Notes: generated from the sequence alone by a model not told the origin. 64,000 bases of DNA from Myxocyprinus asiaticus (GCF_019703515.2 NC_059387.1:36537377-36601376); one strand, 5' to 3'; positions 22,914-58,059 are shown, numbered from the stretch's first letter. A program made the numbers and translations.

Positions 22914-23621
22914 TCATACAGTCTGCGCTGTCGTTCTTGACCTTGGAGCAAATTCTCCTGTGTTAGCTGCCCCAAAGTGTGGAGTTTTGCACTTGCGTCG
23001 GCGTTGTCGGCCTTTTGGCAGTTGTCGTATTAATTGCTCCAGTACCACCTGGTCGATGATCGCGTTGACGCCGCGGTCCCCCACTAGCAACCATCTTCGG
23101 CAGGCATCGCGGAGCCGCTGGGCGAAGGCAAACGGGCGGTCGGAGCTCTCCAACTTCAAGCTCCGGAAGAGTTGATGACTTCCCTCCGGAGTACGATCAA
23201 CCCGTTGCAAGATGGCTCTCTTTAGATCTCCGTAGGCCAGGAGGCTCACCGCTGGTAGTTGTTGAGCCACGAGTTGGGCTTCCCCGGACAGTAGCGGTAT
23301 GAGTTGGGCCGCCCACTGGTCGAGCGGCCAGCCCCAGATCTCTGCAGTGCGTTCAAAGAGATCCAGGAATGCCTCTGGGTCGTCCGCTGCCCCCATCTTT
23401 TGTAACGCAGGCGGGGGTAACGGCGTGTGGGTGTCCGAGGTCGCGGCTGGGGACGCCTGTCGGTCCTCTGCTTGAGCGAGCATGAGCTCCACAAACCGGC
23501 GGTCTTGATCTTGCTGGAGCTCAAGCAGGGATTGCTGGTGGCTCCGATGTAAGCCAGCGAGGGCTTGGAGGATCTCCGCCAACTGGGAGGACTCTACGGG
23601 GCGACTTCCATCCATCTTCAA
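22914..23621 (-). pseudogene. Gypsy-type Gag
   Basis: About 235 codons starting MKMDGSRPVESSQLAEILQA. It shows a coiled-coil-like Gln/Leu stretch, then the Gag/SCAN-like capsid core with DDPEAFLDLFERTAE, WAAQLIPLLSGEA and the DACRRWL/LEQLIRQLP helices typical of fish gypsy Gag. No CCHC knuckle remains because the frame runs into the deletion junction. Gag packages the element RNA. Confidence 0.7.
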
Positions 23622-23653
23622 CCAAACTTTAATTTCCCGGGTTTCAGCACCAG

Positions 23654-24025
23654 TGTAACACTTCTCAGTGGAAGGAGGAGGCGAGAAGCAGATTTTCCTG
23701 GTTCAGGTAAGTGTTTTTTTATTTTCCTCAGTGCAGCACAAACACACTCTCAGGGCTTTACGTTGTTGGCAAACACAGTCTAAAAACATCCACAAACTAG
23801 CTTACAAAATAAACTTTCAAATTTGTAATCATCAAAACTTATGGCTTCATAGTCCGTGCCCAGGCTCTCTCTCTCCTCTAACTGCTGTGTGGCTCTATTT
23901 ATGCCGCTCTCCCCGTGCTCACTGAAATTAGAGACAGGTGTTAGACATAATTTAACTCAGGTGTAAGCACCCTTACCGCTTTCTCTCTCTCCGGAGAGAT
24001 GCTTGACCACGCCCCCGCTGCCACA
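23654..24025 (-). repeat. Gypsy 5' LTR
   Basis: About 372 bp; on the minus strand it begins TGTGGCAGCGGGGGCGTGG and ends GTGTTACA, followed within two bases by the tRNA-complementary primer-binding site. The matching 3' LTR is missing. Confidence 0.65.
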
Positions 24026-24255
24026 TTGTTGTTTTAGTTTTGTGTTTTTTGTGTGTGTGTGTGTGTCTGTATTCTATTGACCACAGGGGTGTTCGTGGGG
24101 GGGTCAGGGTGGGGAGATAGTTTGGTAGGGGGAGGGGATATAGTGGGGGTTTAATGTTTAATGTGATTGATTCAATATATATATGTTGTTGTATTTTTTG
24201 TGTTAATTTATGAATCAATAAAAATGTTAATAACAAAAAAAAAAAAGCAACATAT

Positions 24256-27003
24256 CGGGAGTCACGTGACGCCATGCGAGGATTGGATGTGTGAATGGCG
24301 AGCTCTTCACACTTTGCTAGTTTTAATAATTTTTATGACATAAACCGGTGATTCGATACACTCTGTTCCAAAACTGTTCTAGGAGGACAATATGTCAAAG
24401 AATTCAAAATCCTTGGGCTCTGGAGATATTAAAAGACACTTGCGTGCTCAAGCTGACACCCCCGAGCAGGCCGCGGGCCTGGGAGTTGATTTGGTTGGAG
24501 AGGTGCGGGAAATGCGGCGGGAGATGCTGAACATGTCGGCAATGCTGACAAAGGTTGTTGCTGACTTGGAGGATCTTGCTGTGATACGTCGATCGATCAC
24601 TGCCATAGAGGCAAAGTTTACTGATGTGGTTACAAGACTGGGGGATGTTGAAAAATGGATTGATTACCTGGAGTCATCGGAGAGGGAATTATCTGTTAAT
24701 CCGCTAGCAACCAAGGTGGATTTGGAGCGTGTCTGGGAGAAGTTGGAGGACATGGAAAACCGTAGCCGGCGGAATAACGTCCATATCGTGGGAGTCCTGG
24801 AGGGAGTGGAGTGACAGGATATGGTTGAATTCCTGGATGGGCTCTTTCCGAGCCTGCTCAACATGGCAGGCCATAAGCTGGAAATCGAGCAAGCTCACAG
24901 GGTTCTGGCTCAGTGATCCATGGAAGGAGACAGGCCCCGATCAATTCTGGCAAAATTTCTGAGATTGTCCGATAAAGATCTTGTGTTACACGAGTCAAGG
25001 AAGGCTTTCTTGGGAGAACCACAGCATTTTCTTGTTCCTAGACTTTGCGAACTCGACGAGAGAAACGTGATCGATTCAAGGAATGCGAGAAACTTTTACA
25101 TCAACGGAAGGTCGCTTTTGCTCTGATATTCCTATTGAGAATAGATACTAAGGGTGGCCATAAAACATTCAAATGCCCACAGCAAGCGATGCCCTTCATA
25201 AAGTAAATGGATCAAGTCATCTTGTTGTACTCACGTTGCAGCCGACTGGATCGGCTCACTAAACATTCGCTTGATTGTTTGAAGAATCTGAGCGCTCTTT
25301 TTGTGCTGGTTCCACCTATTGGCTGGAGTTTATTTTGTAGAAAAACACACCTTCAGGACAGTTTTGTGGATGAACCTACATGCTCTTTGTGCTTATTCTG
25401 CCTATTGGCTGGAGTTTGTTTTATAGATTATTAGTTTTATAGTATTCTCGAACCCGTACATTTCCAAAATCTTAAAAAGATAATCCCATTCTACCATATC
25501 AAATGCTTTTGGTGACAAGTGAGATGGCAGCGACCAGAGTCTGATCATTCGCCACTGACCACATGATATTGATGAAAGGCCTAATGTTATGAGAAGAGCT
25601 GCGGCCCTGAATAAACCCCACTTATCTATATGTATAAGAGATGTCATAACTTTACTTAATCGGTTAGCCAAAATTTTCTAGCTGATCAGGGAAATTGGAC
25701 GGTAACTCTTACACTCACTTGGATCTTTGTCCTGTTTAAGAATCAGACTCATCTGGGCTTGTGTCATGGTTGGTGGACACTTTCCATTCTTTAATGATTC
25801 CATATAAACTTCTAGCAAAAGTGAAGCCAATTCTGTAGCATAAGATCCAAAAAAAACTCAGCGGCAAAACCATCTGGCCCTGGAGACTTGCCTGTAGGCA
25901 AGGCCTTAATTACCTCACCAAGCTCCTCCAAGGTTATCTTAGAATCAAGAGAATTTTTTTGCTCAGCCGTCAGTTTAGGAAGTTCTAATGGTTTCACAAA
26001 GTTTCTAATATCCTCATCAGTAGACGAAGATGTGGAACTATAGAGATCAAGATAGAATTCTTTAAAAGCATTATTAATATAGTATTATATCTGTATTTCA
26101 ATCGGGTCAATTCTCTGAGGCCATCAGACGACCTTCGGCGCTTGAGCTATGTCTCTGTACTTTTAATATTCTCTTCCAACTCCACGAGTTCTCGTGCTTT
26201 GGATTTTTTGATGAATGAGGCATACTGTATGATCCGGCCCCTAAGAACTGCCTTAAGTGCCTCCCAAGCCACATCCACAGATAATACTGAGGACCAGTTG
26301 GTCTCCATATAAACATTGATTTCAGCCTTTAACATTTGTTGAAAATCAGGATTTTGCAAAAGGGATACATTAAAGTGCCAACAATATGATTTATTTTTCT
26401 CCATATATGGCAACACCTCTAAACTCACTAGGGCGTGATCTGAGATTAAATGTTTCCAATTGAGCAATCAACAACAGATGAAATGAGGGACTCAATGTTG
26501 CTCTAGGGGGCTTACACACTTTTGCTTCACTATGACTGAGTCCATAAAAAGTTTAAAGTCTCCTCCCAATATTATATCATGAGGGGTGCCAGCAGCTTAC
26601 AACATCCCTTCAAGATCTATAAAAAAGCCCTGATCATCAGTGTTAGGTGTGTAAATATTAGCCAAAATCAACCTTTGCCCCTGAATTTCTGCTAAAACAA
26701 TAATGACTCTTCCTAATTTATCTTTAATCTTTTTGAGACATTTGAATTGTAGATGTTTACTTATCAGTGTAATGACTCCCCTGCTCTTACTTGAGCCAGC
26801 ACTAAAGTAAACATGCTCACCCCATATCTTCCCAAATTTTTCAGCTTCCTGCAGGGAAAGATGCATTTCTTGAAGGAACACTATATCATATTTCTTACAT
26901 TTAAGAAAAGAAATAACCTTCCTTCTTTTTATGGGGTGCCCCAACCCATTCACATTCCACGTGGAGAGAGACAATCCATTCATATTAACATTTGACATTC
27001 TGA
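24256..27003. mobile_element. L1-like LINE with internal inversion
   Basis: The plus-strand half (24256-25435) has the L1 5' UTR, a broken ORF1 starting at ATG 24392 and the inter-ORF spacer. At about 25436 the sequence flips: on the minus strand, from 27003 down, come the endonuclease (NVNGLGHPIKRRKV, IVLAEIQGQRL) and the RT start (IKALPTGKSPGPDGFAAEF). The 3' end is absent. This looks like one L1 whose ORF2 half was inverted, or two fragments joined head to head. A Tc1-type MITE begins right after the endonuclease start. Confidence 0.75.
24392..25126 (+). pseudogene. L1 ORF1, broken
   Basis: Starts MSKNSKSLGSGDIKRHLRAQ, matching the intact ORF1 at 19132. A TGA near 24812 and another stop near 24915 interrupt it; the C-terminal DRPRSILAKFLRLSDKD region follows in frame 24920-25126. 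The same coiled-coil and RRM core can be recognised. Confidence 0.75.
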
Positions 27004-27007
27004 CATA

Positions 27008-27619
27008 CAGTACTGTGCAAAAGGCTTAGGCACATAAGATGTTTCACAAAAGCATTTGTCTTAAGATGGTTATTTATAGCTTCAGCTTTAGTGTGTCAAT
27101 AGGAAATATAAATGTTAGACTCCCAAACATTACTTTTGCAAATAGAAAAGATTAGAATAGAAGAACAGGGAGCCCTGCAACAGATGTCCCCCACAGAGAC
27201 CCCCCCCCCACCCCCACTGAACATCAGGTCAGTCTGAGATTACATAAATAGACAGAAGCAATTAAGACAGCCTAAATAGATAGAAGAACTGTGGTGAATT
27301 CTCCAAGAAGCTTGAAACATCCTATCTGCCAACAACCAAGAAAAACTGTGTCCAGGTGTACCTAGGAGAATTGGTGCTGTTTTAAAGGCAAAGGTGGTCA
27401 CACCGAATATTGATTTAGCTTTTTTATGTTTACTGGACTTTGTATGACATTAAGTGATACATGAAAACAATTTATTTCATTATTTTTGAAGACATCCTCA
27501 CTATGCAACATTTTTCACAAGAAAACATTTATATTTCCTATTGACACACTAAAGCTGAAGATATAAATAACCATCTTAAGACAAATGCTTTTTTGAAACA
27601 AGACTTTTGCACAGTACTG
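27008..27619. mobile_element. Tc1/mariner-type MITE with long inverted repeats
   Basis: About 612 bp with inverted ends of roughly 110 bp beginning CAGTACTGTGCAAAAG and sharing TTTGTCTTAAGATGG and the GCTTTAGTGTGTCAATAGG segment. TA precedes the left end. No transposase coding. Placed at the boundary of the inverted L1. Confidence 0.7.
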
Positions 27620-27635
27620 TGTGTGTATATATATA

Positions 27636-27637
27636 TA

Positions 27638-27688
<51 letters not shown>

Positions 27689-27690
27689 AT
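27636..27690. repeat. (TG)n microsatellite
   Basis: TG units following a short (TA)n run, adjacent to the MITE end. Confidence 0.9.
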
Positions 27691-28474
27691 GTCAATTTTC
27701 GATGAAAAACACAGATCTCCACATTTGGCAATTTCGACTTTTTACTCCTTCCAACTGTTCATCGAAATGACCAATGAAAAGATGTTTAATCAGTCTGTTT
27801 AACAAGTATCTTGTAAGATTGTTTATGAGAAAAATAGTTTTTCCATGCTTTGAAAAATTTGTTTTTTGGAGATATGTTTTTCATCAGACAGCGATGATAT
27901 ATACATTAATTACTTCTGAGCTGTTTCTATCACTTTGCGATTGTCCAAGAGAGAGATGGATTACATTAAGACTTGTTTGCTCTTCCTTGCTTTCCCTGAT
28001 GTCATCCTCAAATTTTGCCACCTGAATTTCTCAACCTGTATTCAACAACCTGAATATTGAAACCTGATTTTCACATGCTGAAATCCACCACTTGAATAAT
28101 AAAACATTTAATTTCACAACCTGCTTTTTTTTTTTTAGGTGAATTCACACAAAATATTTTCAAATATTTAAAATTAACTAACATTTTTCGATAACATCAA
28201 ATTACACTCAAGATCATGAATTCGCAGGCTTTTTCGAATTCAAGTCCTGGTGAGATAAAAATGACGCCATACTGAACACGCCGCGGGTCCTGCGGATCTG
28301 AAAGGGGAGTGTGGAGGAAGAGCAGTCTATGACCCATACAAACACAAGGTGGCGGTAAATGCACTTACAAGTTTGCGAACCACCGTTAATGAGAAGAAGA
28401 AGAAGACCCGCTCTAGCAGAGCAATAACTGAACGCACATTGTTTGACAGAACCGGAACAACACACACGAGTCTG
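27691..28474 (+). promoter_or_regulatory. rmdn1: rmdn1 upstream region, probable promoter near 28,250-28,474
   Basis: The first 500 bp are AT-rich with no feature I can name. From about 28,250 the base composition turns more GC- and CpG-containing (CACGCCGCGGGTCCTGCG) immediately before the first coding exon. No TATA box is evident. Promoter assignment is by position only. Confidence 0.35.
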
Positions 28475-31440
28475 ATGGCGTCTGTGAGTTTATTTTGCGC
28501 TTTCAGGCGGTTTGTGAGCAGAACTGTGAAGATGAGGAGAATCCACGAGTGCTTTTGGACTCATCGAATCAGAACTTCAGTAAGATCCTAATCTGAACCG
28601 AGTCTTATTTCATGATCATATAGAGAACTGAACGAGTTTAAACAGCATGTGTGTGTGTGTGTGAACTCATGAACACGCTCAGTTACAGTAGAGGTCACTT
28701 CATTTATGTTAATTATTGATTATTGTTGTATTTGTATTCAGTTTTGTGTGTTTTGTGACTGCCAGGGCGGAAAAGCTTCATTGTTTTTCACGGTGACTCC
28801 TCTGTCATATTTGATCTATGAGAGAATCAATCATTTCACAACAGTCTGTGCGCTTGATACAGGTAATGAATCATTCACATCTGATTATCATCATCATTGT
28901 AAAGAAAATCTCATTGCAGCTGGTTCATTGAATTGAATCTTTTGACTCTTTGTCCAGCTGAAGAAGTTTTGGAACATTCCGACTATCTGTACAGCTCTGG
29001 AGAGACACAGAAACTCCACCAACTACTGGTACAGTATAAAGACAGGTAAAACGCCTGTGGCACTGTAAGGTTAGACCAAAACGCTCGAGACGGAATAAAG
29101 ATGGGCGAAACGCCTGTGGCACTGTAAGGTTAGGCCAAAACTCTCGAGACGGAATAAAGACGGGCGAAACGCCTGCGGCACTGTAAGGTTAGGCCAAAAC
29201 GCTCGAGACGGAATAAAGACGGGCGAAACACGCCTGCGGCACTGTAAGTTTAGGCCAAAACGCTCGAGACGGGATAAAGACGGGCGAAACACGCCTGCGG
29301 CACTGTAAGGTTAGGCCAAAACGCTCGAGACGGGATAAAGACGGGCGAAACACGCCTGCGGCACTGTAAGTTTAGGCCAAAACGCTCGAGACGGGATAAA
29401 GACGGGCGAAACACGCCTGCGGCACTGTAAGTTTAGGCCAAAACGCTCGAGACGGGATAAAGACGGGCGAAACACGCCTGCGGCACTGTAAGTTTAGGCC
29501 AAAACGCTCGAGACGGGATAAAGACGGGCGAAACACGCCTGCGGCACTGTAAGGTTAGGCCAAAACGCTCGAGACGGAATAAAGACGGGCGAAACACGCC
29601 TGCGGCACTGTAAAGTTAGGCCAAAACGCTCCAGACGGAATAAAGACGGGCGAAACACGCCTGCGGCACTGTAAGGTTAAGCCAAAACGCTCGAGACGGG
29701 ATAAAGACGGGCGAAACACGCCTGCGGCACTGTAAGGTTAGGCCAAAACGCTCGAGACGGGATAAAGACGGGCGAAACACGCCTGCAGCACTGTAAGGTT
29801 AGGCCAAAACGCTCGAGACGGAATAAAGACGGGCGAAACACGCCTGCGGCACTGTAAGGTTAGGCCAAAACGCTCGAGACGGGATAAAGACGGGCGAAAC
29901 ACGCCTGAGATGGTATAAAGACAGGTAAGTCATCCAGATCATGGGTTTGATTCACAGGGAACACAGGACCTTATACAACATACACCTTGCACTGTGAATC
30001 ACTTTGGATAAAAGAGTCTTACAAATGTAAAGACAGGTAAAATTCACCTGAGAATATAACTCAAGTTCAAACTGATCCAGACTGCCAAAGTTTCAGTAGA
30101 ACACAAACAGGTATAAAATGAAGTTTACCAGGTCTGAATTTAGAAAGTACTGGTGATGTTTTTCTCCGCAGGCTGCTGGTTTGAGCAGCACCTTAATGAG
30201 TACAAGATCAAGATCATGCTAACAGATTAGTTCTTGTCATGGACAGTGTTTCCTCTTGTGTGTCCAGTGATGATGCAGAGTTTCTGTGGCGTTTGGCTCG
30301 AGCATCTCGTGATCTCTCTTTACTGTCCAGCATCACAACCGAAGACAAGAAACGACTCACATATGAGGCCTTCGACTTCGCCAAGAGAGCGCTGGAGAAA
30401 AACGAATCTTCATTTGCTGCTCACAAAGTACAAAATAACTGATAAGTATGAGAGTACTGATGGAAATGAGTTTTACAGTGAGTGCAGTGGAGTAACTCTT
30501 GAGTTTTATATGATTTTCTCCGCAGTGGTACGCCATTTGTCTCAGTGATGTTGGTGATTATGAAGGGATCAAAGTGAAAATAGGAAATTCCTACATCATT
30601 AAAGATCATCTGCAGGTGAGATGATGAAATGTTGAATACAGAACAGCACTTAATGAATCGATGAGTGAAATGTCTTTAATATCTGCAGCGAGCAATTGAA
30701 CTCAATCCAAAAGATGCAACTTCTATCCATATTCTGGGTTACTGGTGAGTTTGCATTTAAACCATGAATAATAATGGATGACTTCTGTAAGGACTGTCCT
30801 TTGAGTGGATCTCTGACCGTCTGTGTTTCTGCAGGTGTTTTGCATTTGCTGAATTACCCTGGTACCAACGTAAAGTTGCAGCTGTTATTTTTGCATCACC
30901 TCCGACGGCGACTTATGAAGAGGTCAAAGAAACGAACAAATGCAGCTGCTCATAATCACTTACACACGTTTGAAATGTTATTTGGATTGTAGACGATATG
31001 TTTCTGTAACCACTAAAACATTTGGTGCTAAAACTGTCTTGCAACAATCAAATGATTGTGTGTTTTGTCTCTGTCAGGCTTTGGCATATTTCCTGAAAGC
31101 TGAAGAAGGTGCCGTAAAAACAAACACTTTAACTGTATTTTCATGTGTGTGACAGACTGCAGCTGTAACAAACTGTCATTTCTCTTAGTCGAGCCAAATT
31201 TCTACAGTAAGAACCTGCTGATGTTGGGAAAGACGTACATGATGTTGAGTGACCGCGAGAAGGCCGTGTTGTGGCTCAATAAAGCACACGATTATCCTGC
31301 AGTCACAGAAGAAGACAAACAGGTTCTCACAGTCATGTTTATCTGTCTGTTATATCATATACTGAGCTGTAATATTCATTTCTGACCCAACACAGGTACA
31401 TAAAGATGCTTTGGATCTTCTCAAGAAACTCAACGCATGA
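28475..31440 (+). CDS. rmdn1: Regulator of microtubule dynamics protein 1, complete (10 exons)
   Basis: RMDN1 (FAM82B) is a TPR-like protein reported at microtubules, spindle poles and mitochondria. Exons: 28475-28579, 28766-28862, 28958-29045, 30268-30427, 30526-30615, 30689-30744, 30835-30922, 31078-31108, 31189-31322, 31396-31440. All introns are GT-AG, phases close, total 894 nt = 297 codons plus stop (human 314). The N-terminus (MASVSLFCAFRRFVSRTVK) is basic and targeting-like. Family landmarks in order: EEVLEHSDYLYSSGETQKL, EFLWRLARASRDLS, RALEKNESSFAAHK, WYAICLSDVGDYEGIK, IELNPKDATSIHILGYW, ELPWYQRKVA, NFYSKNLLMLGKTY, DYPAVTEEDKQ. It is tail-to-tail with wwp1, as in mammals. AATAAA at 32061 is a candidate poly(A) signal. 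Confidence 0.95.
29046..29925. repeat. 61-bp minisatellite beginning at an rmdn1 splice donor
   Basis: About 14 tandem units; the first two are about 59 bp and later ones 61 bp because of an added AC in GAAACACGCC. Each unit contains CCAAAACGCTCGAGACGG and ATAAAGACGGGCGAAAC. The array starts at the donor of exon 28958-29045 (TATAAAGACAG|GTAAAACGCC) and ends with a second near-identical exon-end plus donor, TATAAAGACAG|GTAAGT near 29911-29927. Units are rich in CpG in an otherwise CpG-poor intron. Substitutions (GGATAAAG or GAATAAAG; GTTAGG or TTTAGG) alternate between units. Confidence 0.92.
29930..30030 (+). mobile_element. Short tRNA-derived SINE fragment
   Basis: Contains a tRNA B-box-like GGGTTTGATTCAC followed by the LINE-type tail ACTTTGGATAAAAGAGTC. 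The same tail organisation appears in the element at 49366-49518. It follows directly on the minisatellite. Confidence 0.5.
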
Positions 31441-33023
31441 CGAGTGAAATCAGAACACAGTATTTTTATAAGATGCCTTAATGGTCTTTTGTTGTTTTTT
31501 TCTTCACATATATGAAATGACCTACAGATAATTGATTGTGTATGGTGATTTGCTGTTCATCATTTTAGACTGAATTACCTACTATACTTAAAATCTAAAC
31601 AAATACTTTGTATTGAAGTGATTGTTACAGATTTCCATATTTTAATGAAAAGGCAGAATGTGTTTATCGTATAAGTGAGACGAGGTATGACAAAAAAAAC
31701 CTCGATGAGACCATCTGACACATGAGTCCACAGGTCCAACAAAGAGATTTTGGACCAACTGAAAATCAACATTTGGCACAGATTATTACAAGATTAAAGA
31801 CTGGAGTGTTTATTGTAATTAATAAGTGATGAAAATGAGCATATTTATCCAGAGATCGGTGTGCTTTTTGCTCTTATACCTGAAAACTACAAGAATATTT
31901 TAAAATGTTCTCATTTAATTATTCTAGACATCCTTGAAAGAACCGACTCAAAAATTAAAATATTATGTAATTTAAATTAATGGTTTTCTCTAGAATATGC
32001 TACAATGAATGTGGTGGTGTTAACACTACTTATGAATCATTGTTTTTGTCTTGTGGCATTAATAAATCAAATTTCAAAATGTTTTAGTAGTGCTTTTGAA
32101 GAGATTTTAACAACTGTTATATTATTGTTCATATTATAAACTGAATTAAACTTTATGAAATTCACCTAAACTAACAACTGAATTGTTTAAATCCAATCGT
32201 AATTACAAATGAATAAACCACACAAATATAACCTTGAAATCTTCATACCATCATATATAAATACACACACACACACACACACACACACAAGGTCTTCACC
32301 AGTGTTGTGTTTGGAAGAACACAAGAGACATGCACGTTCGTTTAAATTCATATATTTTAATATGAAAGATAGTCATGGACACAGTTTTCCTCCCGTTTGA
32401 ACTGACAGTCAAAAGGCCACAGAAAGAATTAAGTGCTAAAAGCACAACGGACTTCAGCTGCTGCCCTTCTGATCAAATACTGATTTACACTCGAAAGTGA
32501 CAAACGGCAAATACTGTCATGAGCCAATCCTGACCTGCTGAATGATATGTGAGACAGCTGTCTGTCTGAGTCAAATGATCGTTCCCACTCTGTATGCAGC
32601 CATGCAATCGCTTAATCAAACGTAATGTCCATCAACACAACAAAAATAAAGACAAGGAAATAAACCCCAGGCACCTGATCAAGCTCTACAATCATTCAGT
32701 ATAAGCTCTATAAAACTAGAGCCGTATGTTGGAGTTCTACTATAAAATCCTCTCTAATAGTTTTTATTCAGGCTCATTTCAAAAACCTGCCAAACGCAGA
32801 ACACAAAAGTGTTATTACGATATCAGCACTTAAAAGATCAGAGAAGCTGAAACACTTGCATATTCATGGGAAATCATGTTATCGTAAAGATCGCTAAATG
32901 AGGTCTTATATTAAGATTTGGTTTAAAATGACAAAATAGCTTATTTACATAGGTAATTATCTGTGCAAGTTTCATGGTTTGTTTTACTTGGCTGGACGTG
33001 TCGCCGTAAAGCGGTGAGATGTT
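31441..33023. other. Convergent 3' ends of rmdn1 and wwp1
   Basis: The 1.58 kb between the two stop codons holds both 3' UTRs. AATAAA at 32061-32066 (plus strand) suits rmdn1; TTTATT near 32763-32768 (minus-strand AATAAA) is a candidate for wwp1. An (AC)n tract lies at about 32262-32290. The UTRs may overlap. No other gene seen. Confidence 0.5.
32061..32066 (+). terminator. rmdn1: Candidate rmdn1 poly(A) signal
   Basis: Canonical AATAAA 621 bp past the stop codon, followed within 30 bases by a TG/T-rich segment. Not verified by transcript data. Confidence 0.45.
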
Positions 33024-56021
<22,998 letters not shown>

Positions 56022-56024
56022 GAC

Positions 56025-56993
56025 CTTAAACACACCACAGGACCTGAATGAACAAATGTTCACTGCAAACACATCAATGTGCTTCATCACTAGTATCATG
56101 AATATTTCCACACAAGACTTTCATCCATTACACGCTGTTTCTGTGAGCCGTTACGTTAGCAGTCGTTAGCAGATTTGGGTTAGGGTACTAATAAATGGTC
56201 CATAAACATCAGATCTAACTTACCCATCAGCCCCACAAAGAAAGCTAACAGAACAATGAGCATACTGCCAAAACTGAATTGAAATATAATGTTGATCAAC
56301 TCACAATAGATGTGTGAGACACCTGCCGTCCTTCAGCCGTCACTGTGAGCCATTCTTAGCTGAAACACACCACAACACAACAACACACAACACAACACTA
56401 TCATACACACAACAACACAACCCCTATGTAGTCTGCAGAATGAGGCGGGGCTACATATGGGGCAGATTTTCAGGTGTCGCCTCACCCATAATATAGTCTC
56501 ATTGGCCCGTTCATCTTTCATAGACATACATGATAGGAGGTGTGGTTGTCATTGCAGGTGTTATCACTCTTTGAGAGATATTGAATAGTTGAGCCAAACC
56601 ATTTGATTACTTGTATGTGATATTCAATCCTAAATTCCATGTATTTTAAGTGAGGAATAAATCGGGATTTATAAAGGCTGAAACTGACGTGAAAATGTTC
56701 TAAAACAAATGTTTTTTTTTAAACATAACCAAACCCTTTATGGAGCGAGGAGGAGAGATAATCGGTTTCAATCCTTCAAAGTAATTAATATGAATCAATA
56801 TAGAATACGAGTGAAAGCACCGCAACTATCTCAAGAATGGCATAACAATTTTCATCAGTTCATCAACCTCTTGTTTGCTATTGTTGATGGCATAAATTAA
56901 AATGACTAAATTCCTAAAATACATGGTAATCAATAGATCGAGCAGATACAGACGGTGTGCATGAAGCAAACTTGGTCAATGAAAGAATCTATT
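56025..56993. other. wwp1 5' UTR intron, nothing recognised
   Basis: Upstream of the start-codon exon (likely acceptor TTTAAG|GTC ATG at 56024). Contains an (ACAAC)n-like run near 56,368-56,420. No exon that I can support. Confidence 0.4.
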
Positions 56994-57432
56994 TTTTTCC
57001 CTCCCCTTTTCTCCCCAATTTGGAATGGCCAATTCCCAATGCGCTCTAAGTCCTCGTGGTGGCGTAGTGACTCGCCTCAATCCGGGTGGCAGAGGACGAA
57101 TCTCAGTTGCCTCCGCATCTGAGACCGTCAATTTTACACATCTTATCACATGACTTGTTGACCGTGTTACCGTGGAGATATTGCACATGTGGAGGCTTCA
57201 CGCTATTCCTCGCGGCATCCACGCACAACTCACCACGCGCCCCACCAAGAATGAGAACCACATTATAGTGACCACAAGGAGGTTATCCCATGTGACTCTA
57301 CCCTCCCTAGCAACCGGGCCAATTTGGTTGCTTAGGAGACCTGGCTGGAGTCACTTAGCACACCCTGGATTCGAACTCACGACTCCAGGGGTGATAGTCA
57401 GCATCAATACTCGCTGAGATACCCAGGCCCCC
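56994..57432 (-). mobile_element. tRNA-derived SINE, copy 3, with target duplication
   Basis: Minus-strand copy of the family at 34119 and 39777; the head reads GGGTATCTCAGCGAGTATTG with a B box AGTTCGAATCCAGGG. Flanked by a perfect 13-bp duplication GAAAGAATCTATT (56981-56993, 57433-57445). Confidence 0.88.
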
Positions 57433-58059
57433 GAAAGAATCTATTATTAATCATGCAAAATAATCCCTCATGATGGTGATGAGCTATTATGGCAGAAACC
57501 GGGAGACTAAAAGTGCATGCATGCACTCAGTTTTTCGAGAATTGCCCGTTGCATACAAGCACATGCCTTATGAACGAATGATTGAACGAACGACATGGGT
57601 TTTTGTATTCTGTCCCCCAATATTAAGATATTTGAAAATACGTTTATATTACATCTTTATAACTTTTGTGAGAGTGTAATTTACAGTTAATTTACAGGCG
57701 CTGCTGTTGGTTTTCATAACCCATATGTTGAGTTATAAATCAAAATGTTTATATTACAACACTGATACACTTTTTTCATTTTCACTCTGTGGTGATATTT
57801 TTTTTTACATATTTTATAATTAATTTAATTCATAATTCATTTCTCTAATCAAGTGTTATAATGAAGGATTTTATTATTATTAATTTGTGATTTACAAATT
57901 TGAATGACAGCAGACACATCAACACAATTTGTTCACAAGTCCATGCGACTCAGTCCTACTACATTTGTTTGCAATGACACGTGAGGTACAATACGATTTC
58001 ATATCACTTACGAGCCACAGCACTATAATACAAATTATCGGGCTACACTATTTTAAAAC

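Larger units (their letters stand above)
22636..24025 (-). mobile_element. Ty3/gypsy retrotransposon remnant inside L1
   Basis: On the minus strand the order is 5' LTR (24025-23654), a primer-binding site TGGTGCTGAAACCCGGGA directly after the LTR end, gag (23621-22914), then a piece of the integrase end (about 22874-22636) with WQGPFEV and DLDYEVKL. Protease, RT, RNase H, most of integrase and the 3' LTR are absent. Gag abuts the integrase tail at about 22900, so at least two deletions happened, one of which also removed the L1 RT 3' half. It cannot be active. Confidence 0.75.
18995..24241 (+). mobile_element. L1-like LINE with target duplication, internally replaced
   Basis: Flanked by a 14-bp target duplication AAAAAGCAACATAT (18981-18994 and 24242-24255). 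Order: 5' UTR, ORF1 (19132-19878), a long inter-ORF spacer with internal repeats, ORF2 endonuclease (about 20894-21388), start of RT (22074-22646), then a break into minus-strand gypsy sequence (about 22636-24025), then the L1 3' UTR with GT tract, G-rich segment and poly(A). The intact target duplication shows that the original insertion was full length or nearly so. Confidence 0.85.

Noticed and set aside
29046..29925. CRISPR-like regular repeat
   Set aside because: Units are contiguous without unique spacers and lie in a vertebrate intron; it is a minisatellite.
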